Assembly: GCF_038003045.1 (NCBI RefSeq)
Contig: NZ_JBBOOK010000002.1
Coordinates: forward strand, 372,001-436,000
Source of the DNA: Sporosarcina sp. FSL W7-1349
GTDB taxonomy: Bacteria > Bacillota > Bacilli > Bacillales_A > Planococcaceae
Direction of reading: 5' to 3'
Length of the DNA stretch: 64,000 bases
The position numbers were made by a program, and so were the translations under genes. This document shows positions 51,954 through 60,503 of the stretch, piece by piece. The first letter of the stretch is position 1. Every line of letters starts with the position of its first letter. The notes beneath the pieces are model-generated. The model worked only from the letters and a program-made list of their open reading frames with translations. It made no database searches and was not told where the DNA came from.

Positions 51954-53093
51954 ATGAAAGCTGTGACTTTTCAAGGTGTTAAGGACATCCAAGTAAAACA
52001 AGTGGAAGCGCCGCGCATTGAGAAAAATGATGACATCATTGTCAGAGTGACGTCGACCGCCATTTGCGGATCGGACTTGCATATTTATTTGGGCGGCTTG
52101 CCAACACACCCAGGCTATGTAATCGGACACGAACCGATGGGCATCGTCGAGGAAGTAGGCCCTGCCGTGACGAAAGTGAAGAAGGGAGACCGCGTCGTCA
52201 TCCCGTTCAACATATCCTGCGGTCAATGTTTTTATTGCGAACATGATATGGAGAGCCAATGCGACAATTCGAATCGGAACCCTCATATCGACACGGGCGG
52301 CTACTTTGGCTTCACGGAACGCTACGGGAATTATCCGGGGGGACAAGCTGAGTATTTGCGGGTGCCTTATGGAAACTTCACTCCATTTGTCATCCCCGAA
52401 TCATGCGAACTGCCGGATGAGGCATTGTTGTTCCTGTCGGATGTCCTTCCGACTGCCTATTGGAGTGTTGAGAATGCAGGCGTAAAAGGCGGGGATACCG
52501 TTGCCGTGCTCGGTTGCGGGCCGGTCGGGCTGATGGCGCAGAAATTCGCTTGGATGAAAGGCGCTAAACGGGTACTGGCCGTCGATCACGTCCCATATCG
52601 GCTTGAACGCGCTGTTAAGATGAATCGAGTCGAAGCGTTGAACTTTGAGGACTTTGACGATATTGGGGGCCATATTAAAGAAATGACAAGCGGCGGTGTG
52701 GATATCGTCATCGACTGCGTCGGGATGGACGGGAAAAAGAATATATTGGAAAAAGTCGGTCAGAAGATGAAACTCCAAGGCGGCACCCTTAGCGCCATCG
52801 ACATCGCCCATAATTCCGTCCGGAAATTTGGCACAATCCAATTGACCGGAGTTTACGGGCTGCTATACAATATGTTCCCACTCGGCGATATGTTTGAACG
52901 GAACATTACGCTAAAAATGGGACAAGCACCTGTCATCCATTACATGCCAATGCTCTTTGACAAGATTACGAAGGACGAATTCAACCCGACGGAAATTATC
53001 TCACACGTCGTGCCACTCGAAGAAGCGCCACTGGCCTATAAACATTTCTACGAACACGGCGACGAGTGTGTGAAAGTCATTCTGAAACCGTGA
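51954..53093 (+). CDS. Zinc-dependent alcohol dehydrogenase (AdhB/formaldehyde dehydrogenase-like)
   Basis: A 379-residue medium-chain dehydrogenase. The catalytic zinc site is CGSDLHIYLGG then GHEPMGIVEE, the structural zinc cysteines are CGQCFYCEHDMESQC, and the cofactor site is VAVLGCGPVGLMAQ with Asp of AVDHVPYR indicating NAD+. It matches the long formaldehyde-dehydrogenase-like branch that includes Bacillus AdhB. The aldehyde or alcohol substrate is not known. GAGGAGG precedes the ATG. Confidence 0.9.
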   Translation: MKAVTFQGVKDIQVKQVEAPRIEKNDDIIVRVTSTAICGSDLHIYLGGLPTHPGYVIGHEPMGIVEEVGPAVTKVKKGDRVVIPFNISCGQCFYCEHDMESQCDNSNRNPHIDTGGYFGFTERYGNYPGGQAEYLRVPYGNFTPFVIPESCELPDEALLFLSDVLPTAYWSVENAGVKGGDTVAVLGCGPVGLMAQKFAWMKGAKRVLAVDHVPYRLERAVKMNRVEALNFEDFDDIGGHIKEMTSGGVDIVIDCVGMDGKKNILEKVGQKMKLQGGTLSAIDIAHNSVRKFGTIQLTGVYGLLYNMFPLGDMFERNITLKMGQAPVIHYMPMLFDKITKDEFNPTEIISHVVPLEEAPLAYKHFYEHGDECVKVILKP

Positions 53094-53107
53094 ATGATGT
53101 GGACATG

Positions 53108-53149
53108 AACCAGCCCGGAGCGAGAGTTGTCGCTCGGGCTGGTTTTTGG
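53108..53149 (+). terminator. Terminator of the alcohol dehydrogenase gene
   Basis: A 15-16-bp stem (AACCAGCCCGGAGCGA, 53108-53123, with 53130-53144) is followed by TTTT. It marks the left edge of the heptamer array. Confidence 0.85.
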
Positions 53150-53161
53150 TTGATTTAGACG

Positions 53162-53532
53162 TGATAGTTTTGAGACCTCACAGTACGGGTGGGACATGAC
53201 AGTTGGTGGCCGAGCATGACAGTTTCATACCGGGCCCTGACAGTTCGAACGAGTGCCGTTACAGTTGAACTAATTGACATGACAGTCTGGGAGAGCCATG
53301 ACAGTCTCATCCCGGGACCTTACAGTTCAGACGATTGCCATGACAGTCAGCTGATTTGCCATGACAGTTCGGGCGAGACATGACAGTTTCATTCCGAGCC
53401 CTTACAGTTTGGACGATTGCCATGACAGTTAGCCGATTTGCCATGACAGTTCGGGCGAGACATGACAGTTTCGTCCCGGGACCTTACAGTTCGGACGATT
53501 GCCATGACAGTTCGGGCAAAAGACGTGACAAT
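53162..53532. repeat. Array of 19 TGACAGT-type heptamers with about 21-bp phasing
   Basis: Heptamers TGACAGT or TTACAGT (edge variants TGATAGT, TCACAGT, TGACAAT) begin at 53162, 53178, 53197, 53217, 53238, 53259, 53280, 53299, 53320, 53341, 53362, 53381, 53402, 53423, 53444, 53463, 53484, 53505 and 53526. Most steps are 21 bp, with 19-bp steps recurring, and the 19-21-21-21 pattern gives an 82-bp higher-order unit (53299, 53381, 53463). All copies have the same orientation. Linkers are also partly conserved (TTCGGGCGAGACA, GATTTGCCA). There is no credible gene in this 450-nt stretch. The phasing of about two helical turns puts every heptamer on the same DNA face. Purpose unknown. Confidence 0.9.
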
Positions 53533-53544
53533 CGGCCCTACTAC

Positions 53545-54090
53545 TTATTTCCCTATGGCAGCACAGGCGATACGCGCACCGGAGTTGCCTGCTGGATCCG
53601 TTTTGTAATCATCCGGGTCCGCATGGATGACCAACGCACTGCCGTCGCCGTCCAACAGCGAGTTCGGCTCCCCTTTTTTTAATGTAACTTCCGCCGTCGT
53701 GATTTGGGTGACTACTTTTCCATCTTCCGGCACCTCAATATTCGGCAGATCGCCCGCGTGGAAACCTTTCGGATTTTCGAAGCCATGTTGCTTACCTGCC
53801 GGGTTCAAATGCGCCCCTGCCGATTCAAAATCGGGCGGCGTACAGACACCCGTCTCATGAATGTGAATACCGTGGATTCCCGGCGACAGCCCTTCTGCCT
53901 GCAAACTGATCGTTACGCCTTCCGTCTGCTCCTCCAGGTGGGCTTTTCCGATTTCCTCTCCTTTCGTATTGAGTAGTGTTGCGGAAACCGGTTCCATCGA
54001 TTCTCCGCTTACCGGCATTTGCGCCGATTTCCCACACCCTGTCAATGCTAATACTGCCACTAGGATTACTATGCCATACTTAGTTTTCAT
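53545..54090 (-). CDS. sodC: Cu/Zn superoxide dismutase-like lipoprotein
   Basis: A 181-residue lipoprotein with lipobox LTGC. The SodC core is clear: GIHGIHIHETGVC (two copper His), GAHLNP, HGFENPKGFHAGDLPN (bridging His and zinc ligands), ALVIHADPDD and the GARIACA end with the active-site Arg and disulfide Cys. All metal positions appear kept, unlike Bacillus subtilis YojM, in which a copper ligand is changed (as I recall). It would detoxify superoxide on the outer face of the membrane. ATG 54090 follows AAGGAGG. Its 3-prime end borders the heptamer array. Confidence 0.93.
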   Translation of the reverse strand: MKTKYGIVILVAVLALTGCGKSAQMPVSGESMEPVSATLLNTKGEEIGKAHLEEQTEGVTISLQAEGLSPGIHGIHIHETGVCTPPDFESAGAHLNPAGKQHGFENPKGFHAGDLPNIEVPEDGKVVTQITTAEVTLKKGEPNSLLDGDGSALVIHADPDDYKTDPAGNSGARIACAAIGK

Positions 54091-54218
54091 TTCCATTCCT
54101 CCTTGAAAATTGCTCACAAGTTAGGATGGCCTAAAACGGTATAATTATGTGTGGGAAATTTCCCCTCCGGAACCATTTCCCTGATTTCTCGTCCAACACG
54201 AGAAAGGGGGCTCTCTGA

Positions 54219-54533
54219 TTGGATACAATTAATCAATTGCTGATTCAAATCGACGTCATGCTTATCATCATTTTATTACTGATCTTCCTCATGCTCTTTA
54301 AGAACAGAGCCCGGCGCGTCACCCGATTTTGCCTCGGCCTCATTTCTGGAATTATCGTTCTTATCACTTGGAATCTCGGTCTTGTGCAAGGGACGATTGC
54401 CGACGAGCTCAACGGCAGCGGCAATATCTTGCCCGATGTCGCCGTCATGATTTTCGGGACGATCAATATCATCGTCGCCATCTCGCTTTCAACCGAAAAG
54501 CGAAAAACCCCTCACGATTTCCCGGAATCGTGA
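54219..54533 (+). CDS. Small membrane protein of unknown function
   Basis: A 104-residue protein with three hydrophobic segments (about residues 12-26, 38-56 and 72-90) and a basic loop FKNRARRVTRF between the first two. It starts with TTG 54219 behind AAAGGGGG. No family recognised. Its end overlaps the terminator of the convergent ectABC operon. Confidence 0.7.
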   Translation: MDTINQLLIQIDVMLIIILLLIFLMLFKNRARRVTRFCLGLISGIIVLITWNLGLVQGTIADELNGSGNILPDVAVMIFGTINIIVAISLSTEKRKTPHDFPES

Positions 54534-54535
54534 GG
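54508..54535. terminator. Terminator of the ectABC operon
   Basis: CCTCACGATT (54510-54519) pairs with AATCGTGAGG (54526-54535). On the minus strand it is followed by GGTTTTTCG, so it mainly serves ectC. Confidence 0.8.
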
Positions 54536-54542
54536 GATTCTC

Positions 54543-54932
54543 TTATGCTTCCAACAATGGATAAACGCCTTCTTCATCATGCGTTTCCGAACCGACGAGC
54601 GGCGGGTTGAATACGCAGATCAGCCGCATATCCTCCTTGCCTCCCCGCAAATAATGTTCGTCGTTTTCATTCAACGCGTACATCGTCCCGTTTGTGATCG
54701 GGTACACTTTGCCATCCGCGATAGTTTCGATCTCTCCATCTCCGGCCACGCAATAGACAGCTTCCAAATGGTTTTGGTAGTGGATATGCGTTTCCGTCCC
54801 AGCGTAAATGATCGTTTCGTGGAAGGAAAAGCCCATGCCGTCTTTCTTCAATAAAAAGCGGCGGCTCGACCACGTCTCTGCCTTCATCTCGTTTTCCGTC
54901 CCGATAACTTCATCCAATGTGCGTACAATCAT
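54543..54932 (-). CDS. ectC: L-ectoine synthase
   Basis: A 129-residue cupin. The sequence [34 protein letters not shown] and [20 protein letters not shown] is that of EctC, with metal ligands Glu, Tyr and His around YCVAGDGE and [11 protein letters not shown]. It cyclises N-gamma-acetyl-diaminobutyrate to ectoine, the last step of compatible-solute synthesis. It lies 14 nt after ectB. No ectD hydroxylase or ask_ect gene is present. Confidence 0.97.
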   Translation of the reverse strand: MIVRTLDEVIGTENEMKAETWSSRRFLLKKDGMGFSFHETIIYAGTETHIHYQNHLEAVYCVAGDGEIETIADGKVYPITNGTMYALNENDEHYLRGGKEDMRLICVFNPPLVGSETHDEEGVYPLLEA

Positions 54933-54946
54933 TTTCTCATCTCCCT

Positions 54947-56227
54947 TTAGTTCCGGACGACTTCTTCAATCGCCTCTTCTAAAATATCGAATCCCTTATG
55001 CAGTCCTTCTTCATCGATTGTCAATGATCCTAAAAACTTAACGACTTCGCTGGAAGGCCCAGATGTCTCGATGATCAATCCTTTTTCAAATGCCTTGGCA
55101 CAAATTTTCCCCGCATAATCTTCCTTGCCTTCCCCGCAAGCGATGCCGCGCATGAATCCACGTCCACGCGCCGTCGCTTTCAATTGCGGGTATTTGTCGA
55201 CAATCGTTTCCATTCGCGCTTTAATGATCTTCGATTTCTCTTGGACCGATTTGGCGAACTCATCCGTTTCCCAATGAGACAGCGCTTCTGTCGCCGCGAT
55301 GATTGCCAAATTATTACCGCGGAACGTCCCGTTATGTTCGCCAGGACCCCAAATATCGTATTCCGGTTTGATCAGCGTGATCGCAAATGGTAAGCCATAA
55401 CCGCCAATCGACTTGGACAGGCAGACGACATCTGGTTGGACGCCCGCCGGTTCGAAACTGAAAAAAGTTCCGGTCCGCCCGCAGCCCGCTTGCACATCAT
55501 CCACTATGAGCAGCATGTCATAACGACGGCAGAGTTTCTCGATCTCTTGCAGCCATTCGAAGCTAGCTGCGTTGATGCCGCCTTCCCCTTGGATCGTTTC
55601 CAAGATGACCGCTGCCGGCAAGTCCATGCCGCTGCCCGCATTTTGCAAATACTGTTTCAAATAAGCGATTGAATCCCCTTCATCCAAGAACGTGTCAAAC
55701 GGCATTGCAACCGTATTCGTCAACGGAACCCCTGCCCCTTCGCGGTTGAATGAATTCCCCGTCACAGACAACGCGCCGAGCGTCATTCCATGGAAGCCGT
55801 TCGTGAAGCTAATGATGTTCTGCCTTCCTGTCGCTTTGCGTGCAATCTTTAAAGCACTTTCCACCGTATTTGTACCTGTGGGTCCAGGAAACATGATTTT
55901 ATAATTCAAGTTTCTCGGCTTCAAAATGACATCATGGAATTGCTGGAGGAATTGGGCGCGGACTTCCGTTCCCATATCCAGGCTATGTGAAATTCCATCT
56001 TCCAAAATATATTCAATCAATTTCTGTTTCATTTTTTCATTATTGTGGCCGTAGTTCAGAGCACCCGCTCCCGCGAAGAAATCGATATATTCCTTCCCAT
56101 CCGTATCCCACATCTTATAGCCTTTCGCCTTCTTGAATACGGTCGGGAAACTGCGACTGTAACTCCTTACTTGTGACTCATGGTGTTCGAAAATTTCCAT
56201 CGGATTTCGGTCCATTGTCAGTACCAT
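54947..56227 (-). CDS. ectB: L-2,4-diaminobutyrate aminotransferase
   Basis: A 426-residue class III PLP aminotransferase. The [17 protein letters not shown] phosphate-binding block, [21 protein letters not shown] and the PLP lysine in [12 protein letters not shown] match EctB. It transaminates aspartate semialdehyde with glutamate to give L-2,4-diaminobutyrate. ATG 56227 is preferred; an ATG at 56245 would include the GGAGG ribosome site as coding. Confidence 0.95.
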   Translation of the reverse strand: MVLTMDRNPMEIFEHHESQVRSYSRSFPTVFKKAKGYKMWDTDGKEYIDFFAGAGALNYGHNNEKMKQKLIEYILEDGISHSLDMGTEVRAQFLQQFHDVILKPRNLNYKIMFPGPTGTNTVESALKIARKATGRQNIISFTNGFHGMTLGALSVTGNSFNREGAGVPLTNTVAMPFDTFLDEGDSIAYLKQYLQNAGSGMDLPAAVILETIQGEGGINAASFEWLQEIEKLCRRYDMLLIVDDVQAGCGRTGTFFSFEPAGVQPDVVCLSKSIGGYGLPFAITLIKPEYDIWGPGEHNGTFRGNNLAIIAATEALSHWETDEFAKSVQEKSKIIKARMETIVDKYPQLKATARGRGFMRGIACGEGKEDYAGKICAKAFEKGLIIETSGPSSEVVKFLGSLTIDEEGLHKGFDILEEAIEEVVRN

Positions 56228-56300
56228 TGGTTGACATTCCTCCATTAAATAAATTTGTTTAATAGGGTTTTAAATAAAGCTGTTCTCGTCTCATTCCTTG

Positions 56301-56834
56301 TCAAAACTTTTCAAATGGGCCGATCGTATAAAGCCATTCGGCTTCATGCCCGGTTCCAGGAAATTGTTCTTCCGTAAAGCACTCCGTCACCCGGCATCCA
56401 GTCTCCAAGTCTCTCGCCAATTTGCGGAACAGAGCGTCCGACGCTTTGTTGGAAGGGCTTACAGTCGCCTCCAAACACCGAATATTCCGACATACATCCC
56501 TTTGTAAAATCGACTGCAACATGCGGGACGCGATGCCTTTCCCCCGTTGGGACGCATCCACCGCCACCTGCCAAATGAAAAGCGTATCCGGTGCCTTCGG
56601 TGGAATAAATCCAGAGATGAATCCGACAATCTGTTGTTCATCCGCTTCGACGACAACGCTCGTCTCATCAAAATACTTCGTCCACATCAAATAACTGTAC
56701 GAAGAATTCAGATCCAAGACGCCTGTCTCTTTAATGAGCTGCCAAATCTCTTTGCCGTCCTCTTCCGTCGGTAACCGAAATACAAGGGAATCGCTTTCGA
56801 CTACTGCGGTTGCACTTCCTTTTCCTACTGACAA
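56301..56834 (-). CDS. ectA: L-2,4-diaminobutyrate N-gamma-acetyltransferase
   Basis: A 177-residue GNAT enzyme with FRLPTEEDGKEIWQLIKETGVLDLNSSYSYLM, the EctA-specific substrate region, and the acetyl-CoA loop VAVDASQRGKGIASRML. TTG 56834 was chosen because GGAGG lies 9 nt upstream; the alternative ATG 56864 has no ribosome site. It is the first gene of ectABC. The region upstream shows no clear sigma-A or sigma-B promoter to my eye. Confidence 0.94.
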   Translation of the reverse strand: MSVGKGSATAVVESDSLVFRLPTEEDGKEIWQLIKETGVLDLNSSYSYLMWTKYFDETSVVVEADEQQIVGFISGFIPPKAPDTLFIWQVAVDASQRGKGIASRMLQSILQRDVCRNIRCLEATVSPSNKASDALFRKLARDLETGCRVTECFTEEQFPGTGHEAEWLYTIGPFEKF

Positions 56835-57060
56835 AAATGATTTCCTCCAAGTCCTATCATCCATGGGGATGTTTTTTCTTGGAAACCCCTATTGGCTTCC
56901 TGATGCCGTTCTCAGCTGTCGAAAAACCATTCACCTCTTCTGCCAGACGAATTGTAAATAAAGTAAAGTTGGATTTGTTGTTGAATTTAGAGCGTGAGTC
57001 GCCAAACGGCCGTCCTCACAGGTCATACGTGGGTTTTACATTGTGGATTAGCAAGGGAAC
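56835..57060. other. Upstream region of ectABC without recognised gene
   Basis: This stretch should contain the osmotically regulated ect promoter. I could not identify a convincing -35/-10 pair or operator, and the short open frames across it look like chance. Confidence 0.5.
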
Positions 57061-57348
57061 TTACGTAGGAATCGCCGCCTCGGGAAAATGAGGGACGATA
57101 ACAAAAATGGGCTTGCTTTCTGCCTTGCAGTATGAAGAGCAAAAAATAGCGCCTTTGCAAAAGGATCGGGCATCCTTTTGTTCATTACAGAAACAGCTTG
57201 TTGGTGCACAGGATTCGCTGATATGAAAGACACTTTCGATATCTTGAATTTCACTGCCATACTCGTTCATCCACCCAACCAACTCGATCAAATAGGCTTC
57301 GGCAACCCTGCCAAAGGCCATCATTGCCTTTCGTGATGGGGTTTTCAT
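57061..57348 (-). CDS. Hypothetical cysteine-rich small protein
   Basis: A 95-residue frame with an amphipathic N-terminal helix (AFGRVAEAYLIELVGWM) and eight cysteines packed in the second half (CAPTSCFCNEQKD, then CKGAIFCSSYC). The cysteine spacing suggests a zinc- or iron-sulfur-binding knuckle, and codon choice looks natural. No clear ribosome site precedes the first ATG, an overlapping frame exists at 57048-57260, and no homologue is recalled. It could be spurious. Confidence 0.4.
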   Translation of the reverse strand: MKTPSRKAMMAFGRVAEAYLIELVGWMNEYGSEIQDIESVFHISESCAPTSCFCNEQKDARSFCKGAIFCSSYCKAESKPIFVIVPHFPEAAIPT

Positions 57349-57482
57349 TCGTCTAGGCGAAGAAGTAAACGATTCATTTTAGTGCCATATGTGACACTAG
57401 TTGCCTAGTATAGAGTAGCAAATTCTAAAAGTCAAACGATTCTATCAAAATTTTCATAGAGCAAGATGGCAAAAAACAGCAA

Positions 57483-57515
57483 CAAACCCCGCGAGTGCTT
57501 CACTTCGCGGGGTCC
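57483..57515 (-). terminator. Terminator of purC
   Basis: ACCCCGCGA (57486-57494) pairs with TCGCGGGGT (57505-57513); on the minus strand TTTGTTG follows. Confidence 0.8.
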
Positions 57516-57522
57516 TGAATTT

Positions 57523-58212
57523 TTATTCAAAAAATAATTTTTCCAAATCAAGCGGAAGGATATATTCTCCGTCTTTATAGACACGCATATTCCCACCCGA
57601 AATTTCGTCGATGAGCATAATTCGCCCCTCTTCATCCCGGCCAAATTCCAATTTGATATCGTATAAGTCGAGGCCTTTTGCAGAAAGCTCTTCTTTTACG
57701 ACACCTGAAATCTCTTGCGTGAGGTGTTGCAGCGTTGCATATTCGTCTTTCGTCAAGATGCCAAGCTGCGCAAGTCCGTCTTCCGATATCGGCGGATCGT
57801 TGCGGTCATCATCTTTGATCGTCACTTCGACGAAGGCATCAAGTGGTTTTCCTTCTTCGCAATAAGCGCCATATCGGCGGAGGAAGCTACCCACTGCCCG
57901 ATAACGGCAAATGACTTCCAGCCCTTTGCCGAAAACAGTCGCAGATTTGACCGTCATCGTCACGCTCTCGAGATCTGCCTCGACATAATGGGTCGGAATC
58001 CCCTTGTCCACTAGCTTTTCGAAGAAATATTTTGTCATTCGAAGCCCCGATTTCCCTGCTCCTTCAATCGTCAAACCCACTGTATTCGCACCCGGATCGA
58101 AGACGCCATCTTCGCCGGTTACATCATCTTTGAATTTCAATAACACATTGCCATCCTGTAATTTGTATACATCTTTCGTCTTGCCTTGGTACACGAGTTT
58201 CATGGGTGCCAC
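57523..58212 (-). CDS. purC: SAICAR synthetase (phosphoribosylaminoimidazole-succinocarboxamide synthase)
   Basis: A 229-residue PurC. YQGKTKDVYKLQDGNVLLKFKDDVTG is the ATP-binding start, with EVICRYRAVGSFLRRYG, KDDDRNDPPI and LIDEISGGNMRV further on. It joins aspartate to CAIR in purine synthesis. In Bacillus purC sits within the large pur operon; here it stands alone with its own terminator. The start is GTG 58212 or ATG 58203, not resolved. Confidence 0.96.
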   Translation of the reverse strand: MAPMKLVYQGKTKDVYKLQDGNVLLKFKDDVTGEDGVFDPGANTVGLTIEGAGKSGLRMTKYFFEKLVDKGIPTHYVEADLESVTMTVKSATVFGKGLEVICRYRAVGSFLRRYGAYCEEGKPLDAFVEVTIKDDDRNDPPISEDGLAQLGILTKDEYATLQHLTQEISGVVKEELSAKGLDLYDIKLEFGRDEEGRIMLIDEISGGNMRVYKDGEYILPLDLEKLFFE

Positions 58213-58294
58213 GTTTCCTTTCCATTCGAAAATGTAGTGCCATCCTTAGTATAAAGCACTTCGGCTAGAAGAAAAAGTAAAGATTGTTCCTAAC

Positions 58295-58308
58295 TTGACG
58301 GGGGTCAA
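58295..58308 (+). promoter_or_regulatory. Fnr/Crp-type box upstream of the metal operon
   Basis: TTGA-N6-TCAA (58295-58308) matches the Fnr consensus TTGAT-N4-ATCAA in half-sites and spacing. Its centre (58301.5) is about 41.5 nt before a start point predicted from the -10-like TATGCT at 58331-58336, the classic class II activator position. A Crp/Fnr protein is encoded at the end of this operon (60504-61196). Confidence 0.6.
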
Positions 58309-58368
58309 GGATTCAATCCAAGTCTTCCCTTATGCTATAGACAAGAAGAAAACAAGGAGGAATAAAAA

Positions 58369-58590
58369 ATGAAAAAAGTCGTATTTGGTTTAGAACCGTT
58401 GAGCTGTCCATCCTGCATTAAAAAGATCGAAAGTTCATTGAAGAAAATGAATGGCGTCCAAGAAGCGAAAGTGCTTTTCCATTCCGGGAAGGTTCGGGCG
58501 CAGTTCGATGAAAATCTCGTCCAGGTAGATGACATCCAGCAAGTGATCGTCAACTTGGGTTACCCCGTCCTATCACAAAAAGTATCCTGA
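58369..58590 (+). CDS. Heavy-metal-associated (HMA) domain protein, CopZ-like
   Basis: A 73-residue ferredoxin-like HMA domain. The metal site is PSCIKKIE preceded by SC (CxxC as SCPSC). The rest (MNGVQEAKVLFHSGKVRAQFDE and IQQVIVNLGYPV) fits the fold. It would bind Cu(I), Zn or a related metal and pass it to the ATPase encoded 14 nt downstream, which lacks such a domain. AAGGAGG precedes the ATG. Confidence 0.9.
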   Translation: MKKVVFGLEPLSCPSCIKKIESSLKKMNGVQEAKVLFHSGKVRAQFDENLVQVDDIQQVIVNLGYPVLSQKVS

Positions 58591-58604
58591 TTGGAGTGTT
58601 GAAT

Positions 58605-60491
58605 ATGAATGCCAAATGGACATTCCGAATCACGGCTGTCACAGCGATCCTACTCACGGCGGCCATCGCCCTCCACTTCCTGGACCTGCCCGACTGGAAG
58701 CAAGGACTGTTGATCGCTTCGACAATCGTCGCCGGCATTCCGATTGCTTTCAAAGCGCTCAAGGCGCTTCGGATGAAAGCATTCAGCATTGAATTATTAG
58801 TAACAATCGCAGTCGTTGGTGCCTTGTTCATCGGTGAATACATCGAATCGGCTGCCGTGACGTTCCTGTTTTTATTCGGTGCCTATTTGGAAGCCCGGAC
58901 GCTTGAAAAAACCCGTTCGTCCCTGAAATCACTTATCGACATGGCACCGCTCGAAGCGACCGTCATCCGTGACGGCGAATCTGTGACGATTCCGGTCGAT
59001 GAAGTGGAGGAAGGCGATCATGTCCTCATCCGCTCCGGTGAAAAAGTCGCAGTCGACGGACAAATCCTGACAGGCCAAGCGACTTTGAATGAAGCCGCCA
59101 TCACAGGTGAGTCCGTCCCGGCAACCAAAATGGCGGACGACCGCGTGTTCAGCGGGACAATCGTCGACAATGGCTACATCGAAGTCATCGCGGACCGCGT
59201 CGGCGACGATACGACGTTCGCCCGGATTATCGAGCTGGTGGAAGAGGCCCAGGAATCTCAGTCGAAAACGCAGAAATTCCTCGATAGGTTTGCCAATATC
59301 TATACGCCGTCCATCGTCGTCCTGTCCATTCTCGTCTATATTTTCACTCGCAATATTGAAATGACGCTCACCTTCCTTGTCATCGCTTGTCCGGGTGCAC
59401 TCGTCATCTCCGCCCCCGTTTCGATTGTTGCAGGGATCGGAAATGGCGCACGGAACGGAGTCCTCATCAAAGGCGGCGACATCATGGAGAAGCTGGCAAA
59501 AATCGACACGGTCGTATTCGACAAAACCGGCACGCTCACACGCGGACGCCCCGAAGTGACGGACATCCATGCCCTCGGGGGGAATGAAGAGGAATTGCTC
59601 CGCATCGTTGCGGAAGCTGAAATGATTTCCGAACACCACCTCGGCCAGACGATCGTCAAGGAAGCGAAACGGCGGGGATTGGCAATCGTCAGAGAGCCTG
59701 AAGAGGCGGAGGTGATCAAAGGGAACGGAATCTGCGCTCGCATTGAAAACCGCTTACTAGTCATCGGGAACCGAAAATTGATGGCAGCGGAAGGCATCGT
59801 CATTGAAACTGCCGAGGAAGCATATGCGGTGAAACGCGAAAAAGCGGGGAATACGGCAATTTTCGCGGCCATCGACGGACAAATGGCAGGTATCTTTTCC
59901 ATCGCCGACCGGATTCGTCCTGAAGCCCAAAACGCTTTGGCTCATATGCGAGCGGCCGGCGTCAAACGAATGATCATGCTTACGGGAGACAACCGCCATA
60001 CGGCACAACTCGTCGGCTCTCAACTCGGTCTGGATGAAGTCCATGCCGATCTGCTCCCCGAGGATAAGGTCGCCATGGTACAAAAGCTGCGGGAAGCCGG
60101 AAACCGGGTCGCCATGGCTGGGGACGGCATCAACGACGCCCCTGCCATCGCGGCAGCGGATATCGGACTCGCGATGGGTGAAGGCGGGACAGATGTGTCG
60201 ATGGAAACCGCCGATGTGGTCCTTATGGCAGACCGACTCGACCAATTCGCGCACGCCTACTCACTTGCCAAAGCGACCGTCCGCAATATGAAGCAAAACA
60301 CCTTCTTCGCAGTCGGAACAGTCATCCTGCTCCTGATTGGCGTCCTGCTCGGAAAAGTGTTCCTCGCAACCGGTATGCTCATCCACGAACTGAGCGTCCT
60401 AGCAGTTATTTTGAATGCCATCCGTTTGATCCGTTATAATGGAAAAAAGAAGGTAACGGAACACACACTGGCAGAGCCCGCATTGGAATGA
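58605..60491 (+). CDS. Heavy-metal P1B-type ATPase with CPG membrane motif
   Basis: A 628-residue metal pump with about eight membrane segments and no N-terminal HMA domain. Actuator motif TGESVPATK near residue 169, phosphorylation motif DKTGTLTRGRPE near 306, nucleotide-domain HHLGQTIV and hinge GDGINDAPAIAAAD are intact. The sixth-segment metal motif reads CPGALVIS where copper or zinc/cadmium pumps usually have CPC and P1B-4 pumps SPC, so the transported metal is uncertain. It is flanked by a separate HMA protein and a Crp/Fnr regulator. ATG 58605 follows TTGGAGTG. Confidence 0.9.
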   Translation: MNAKWTFRITAVTAILLTAAIALHFLDLPDWKQGLLIASTIVAGIPIAFKALKALRMKAFSIELLVTIAVVGALFIGEYIESAAVTFLFLFGAYLEARTLEKTRSSLKSLIDMAPLEATVIRDGESVTIPVDEVEEGDHVLIRSGEKVAVDGQILTGQATLNEAAITGESVPATKMADDRVFSGTIVDNGYIEVIADRVGDDTTFARIIELVEEAQESQSKTQKFLDRFANIYTPSIVVLSILVYIFTRNIEMTLTFLVIACPGALVISAPVSIVAGIGNGARNGVLIKGGDIMEKLAKIDTVVFDKTGTLTRGRPEVTDIHALGGNEEELLRIVAEAEMISEHHLGQTIVKEAKRRGLAIVREPEEAEVIKGNGICARIENRLLVIGNRKLMAAEGIVIETAEEAYAVKREKAGNTAIFAAIDGQMAGIFSIADRIRPEAQNALAHMRAAGVKRMIMLTGDNRHTAQLVGSQLGLDEVHADLLPEDKVAMVQKLREAGNRVAMAGDGINDAPAIAAADIGLAMGEGGTDVSMETADVVLMADRLDQFAHAYSLAKATVRNMKQNTFFAVGTVILLLIGVLLGKVFLATGMLIHELSVLAVILNAIRLIRYNGKKKVTEHTLAEPALE

Positions 60492-60503
60492 GGAGGGAGA
60501 TAG

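Noticed and set aside
53162..53532. CRISPR array
   Set aside because: Repeats are only 7 bp with partly conserved linkers and no cas genes nearby.
53189..53682. Two plus-strand open frames with repetitive VTVR/MTV-type translations
   Set aside because: They arise from the heptamer array; 19-bp steps shift frame, ribosome sites are lacking, and the second runs into antisense of sodC.
58929..59639. 236-codon frame antisense to the P-type ATPase
   Set aside because: Asp/His-rich artefact; the sense strand carries all P-type motifs.
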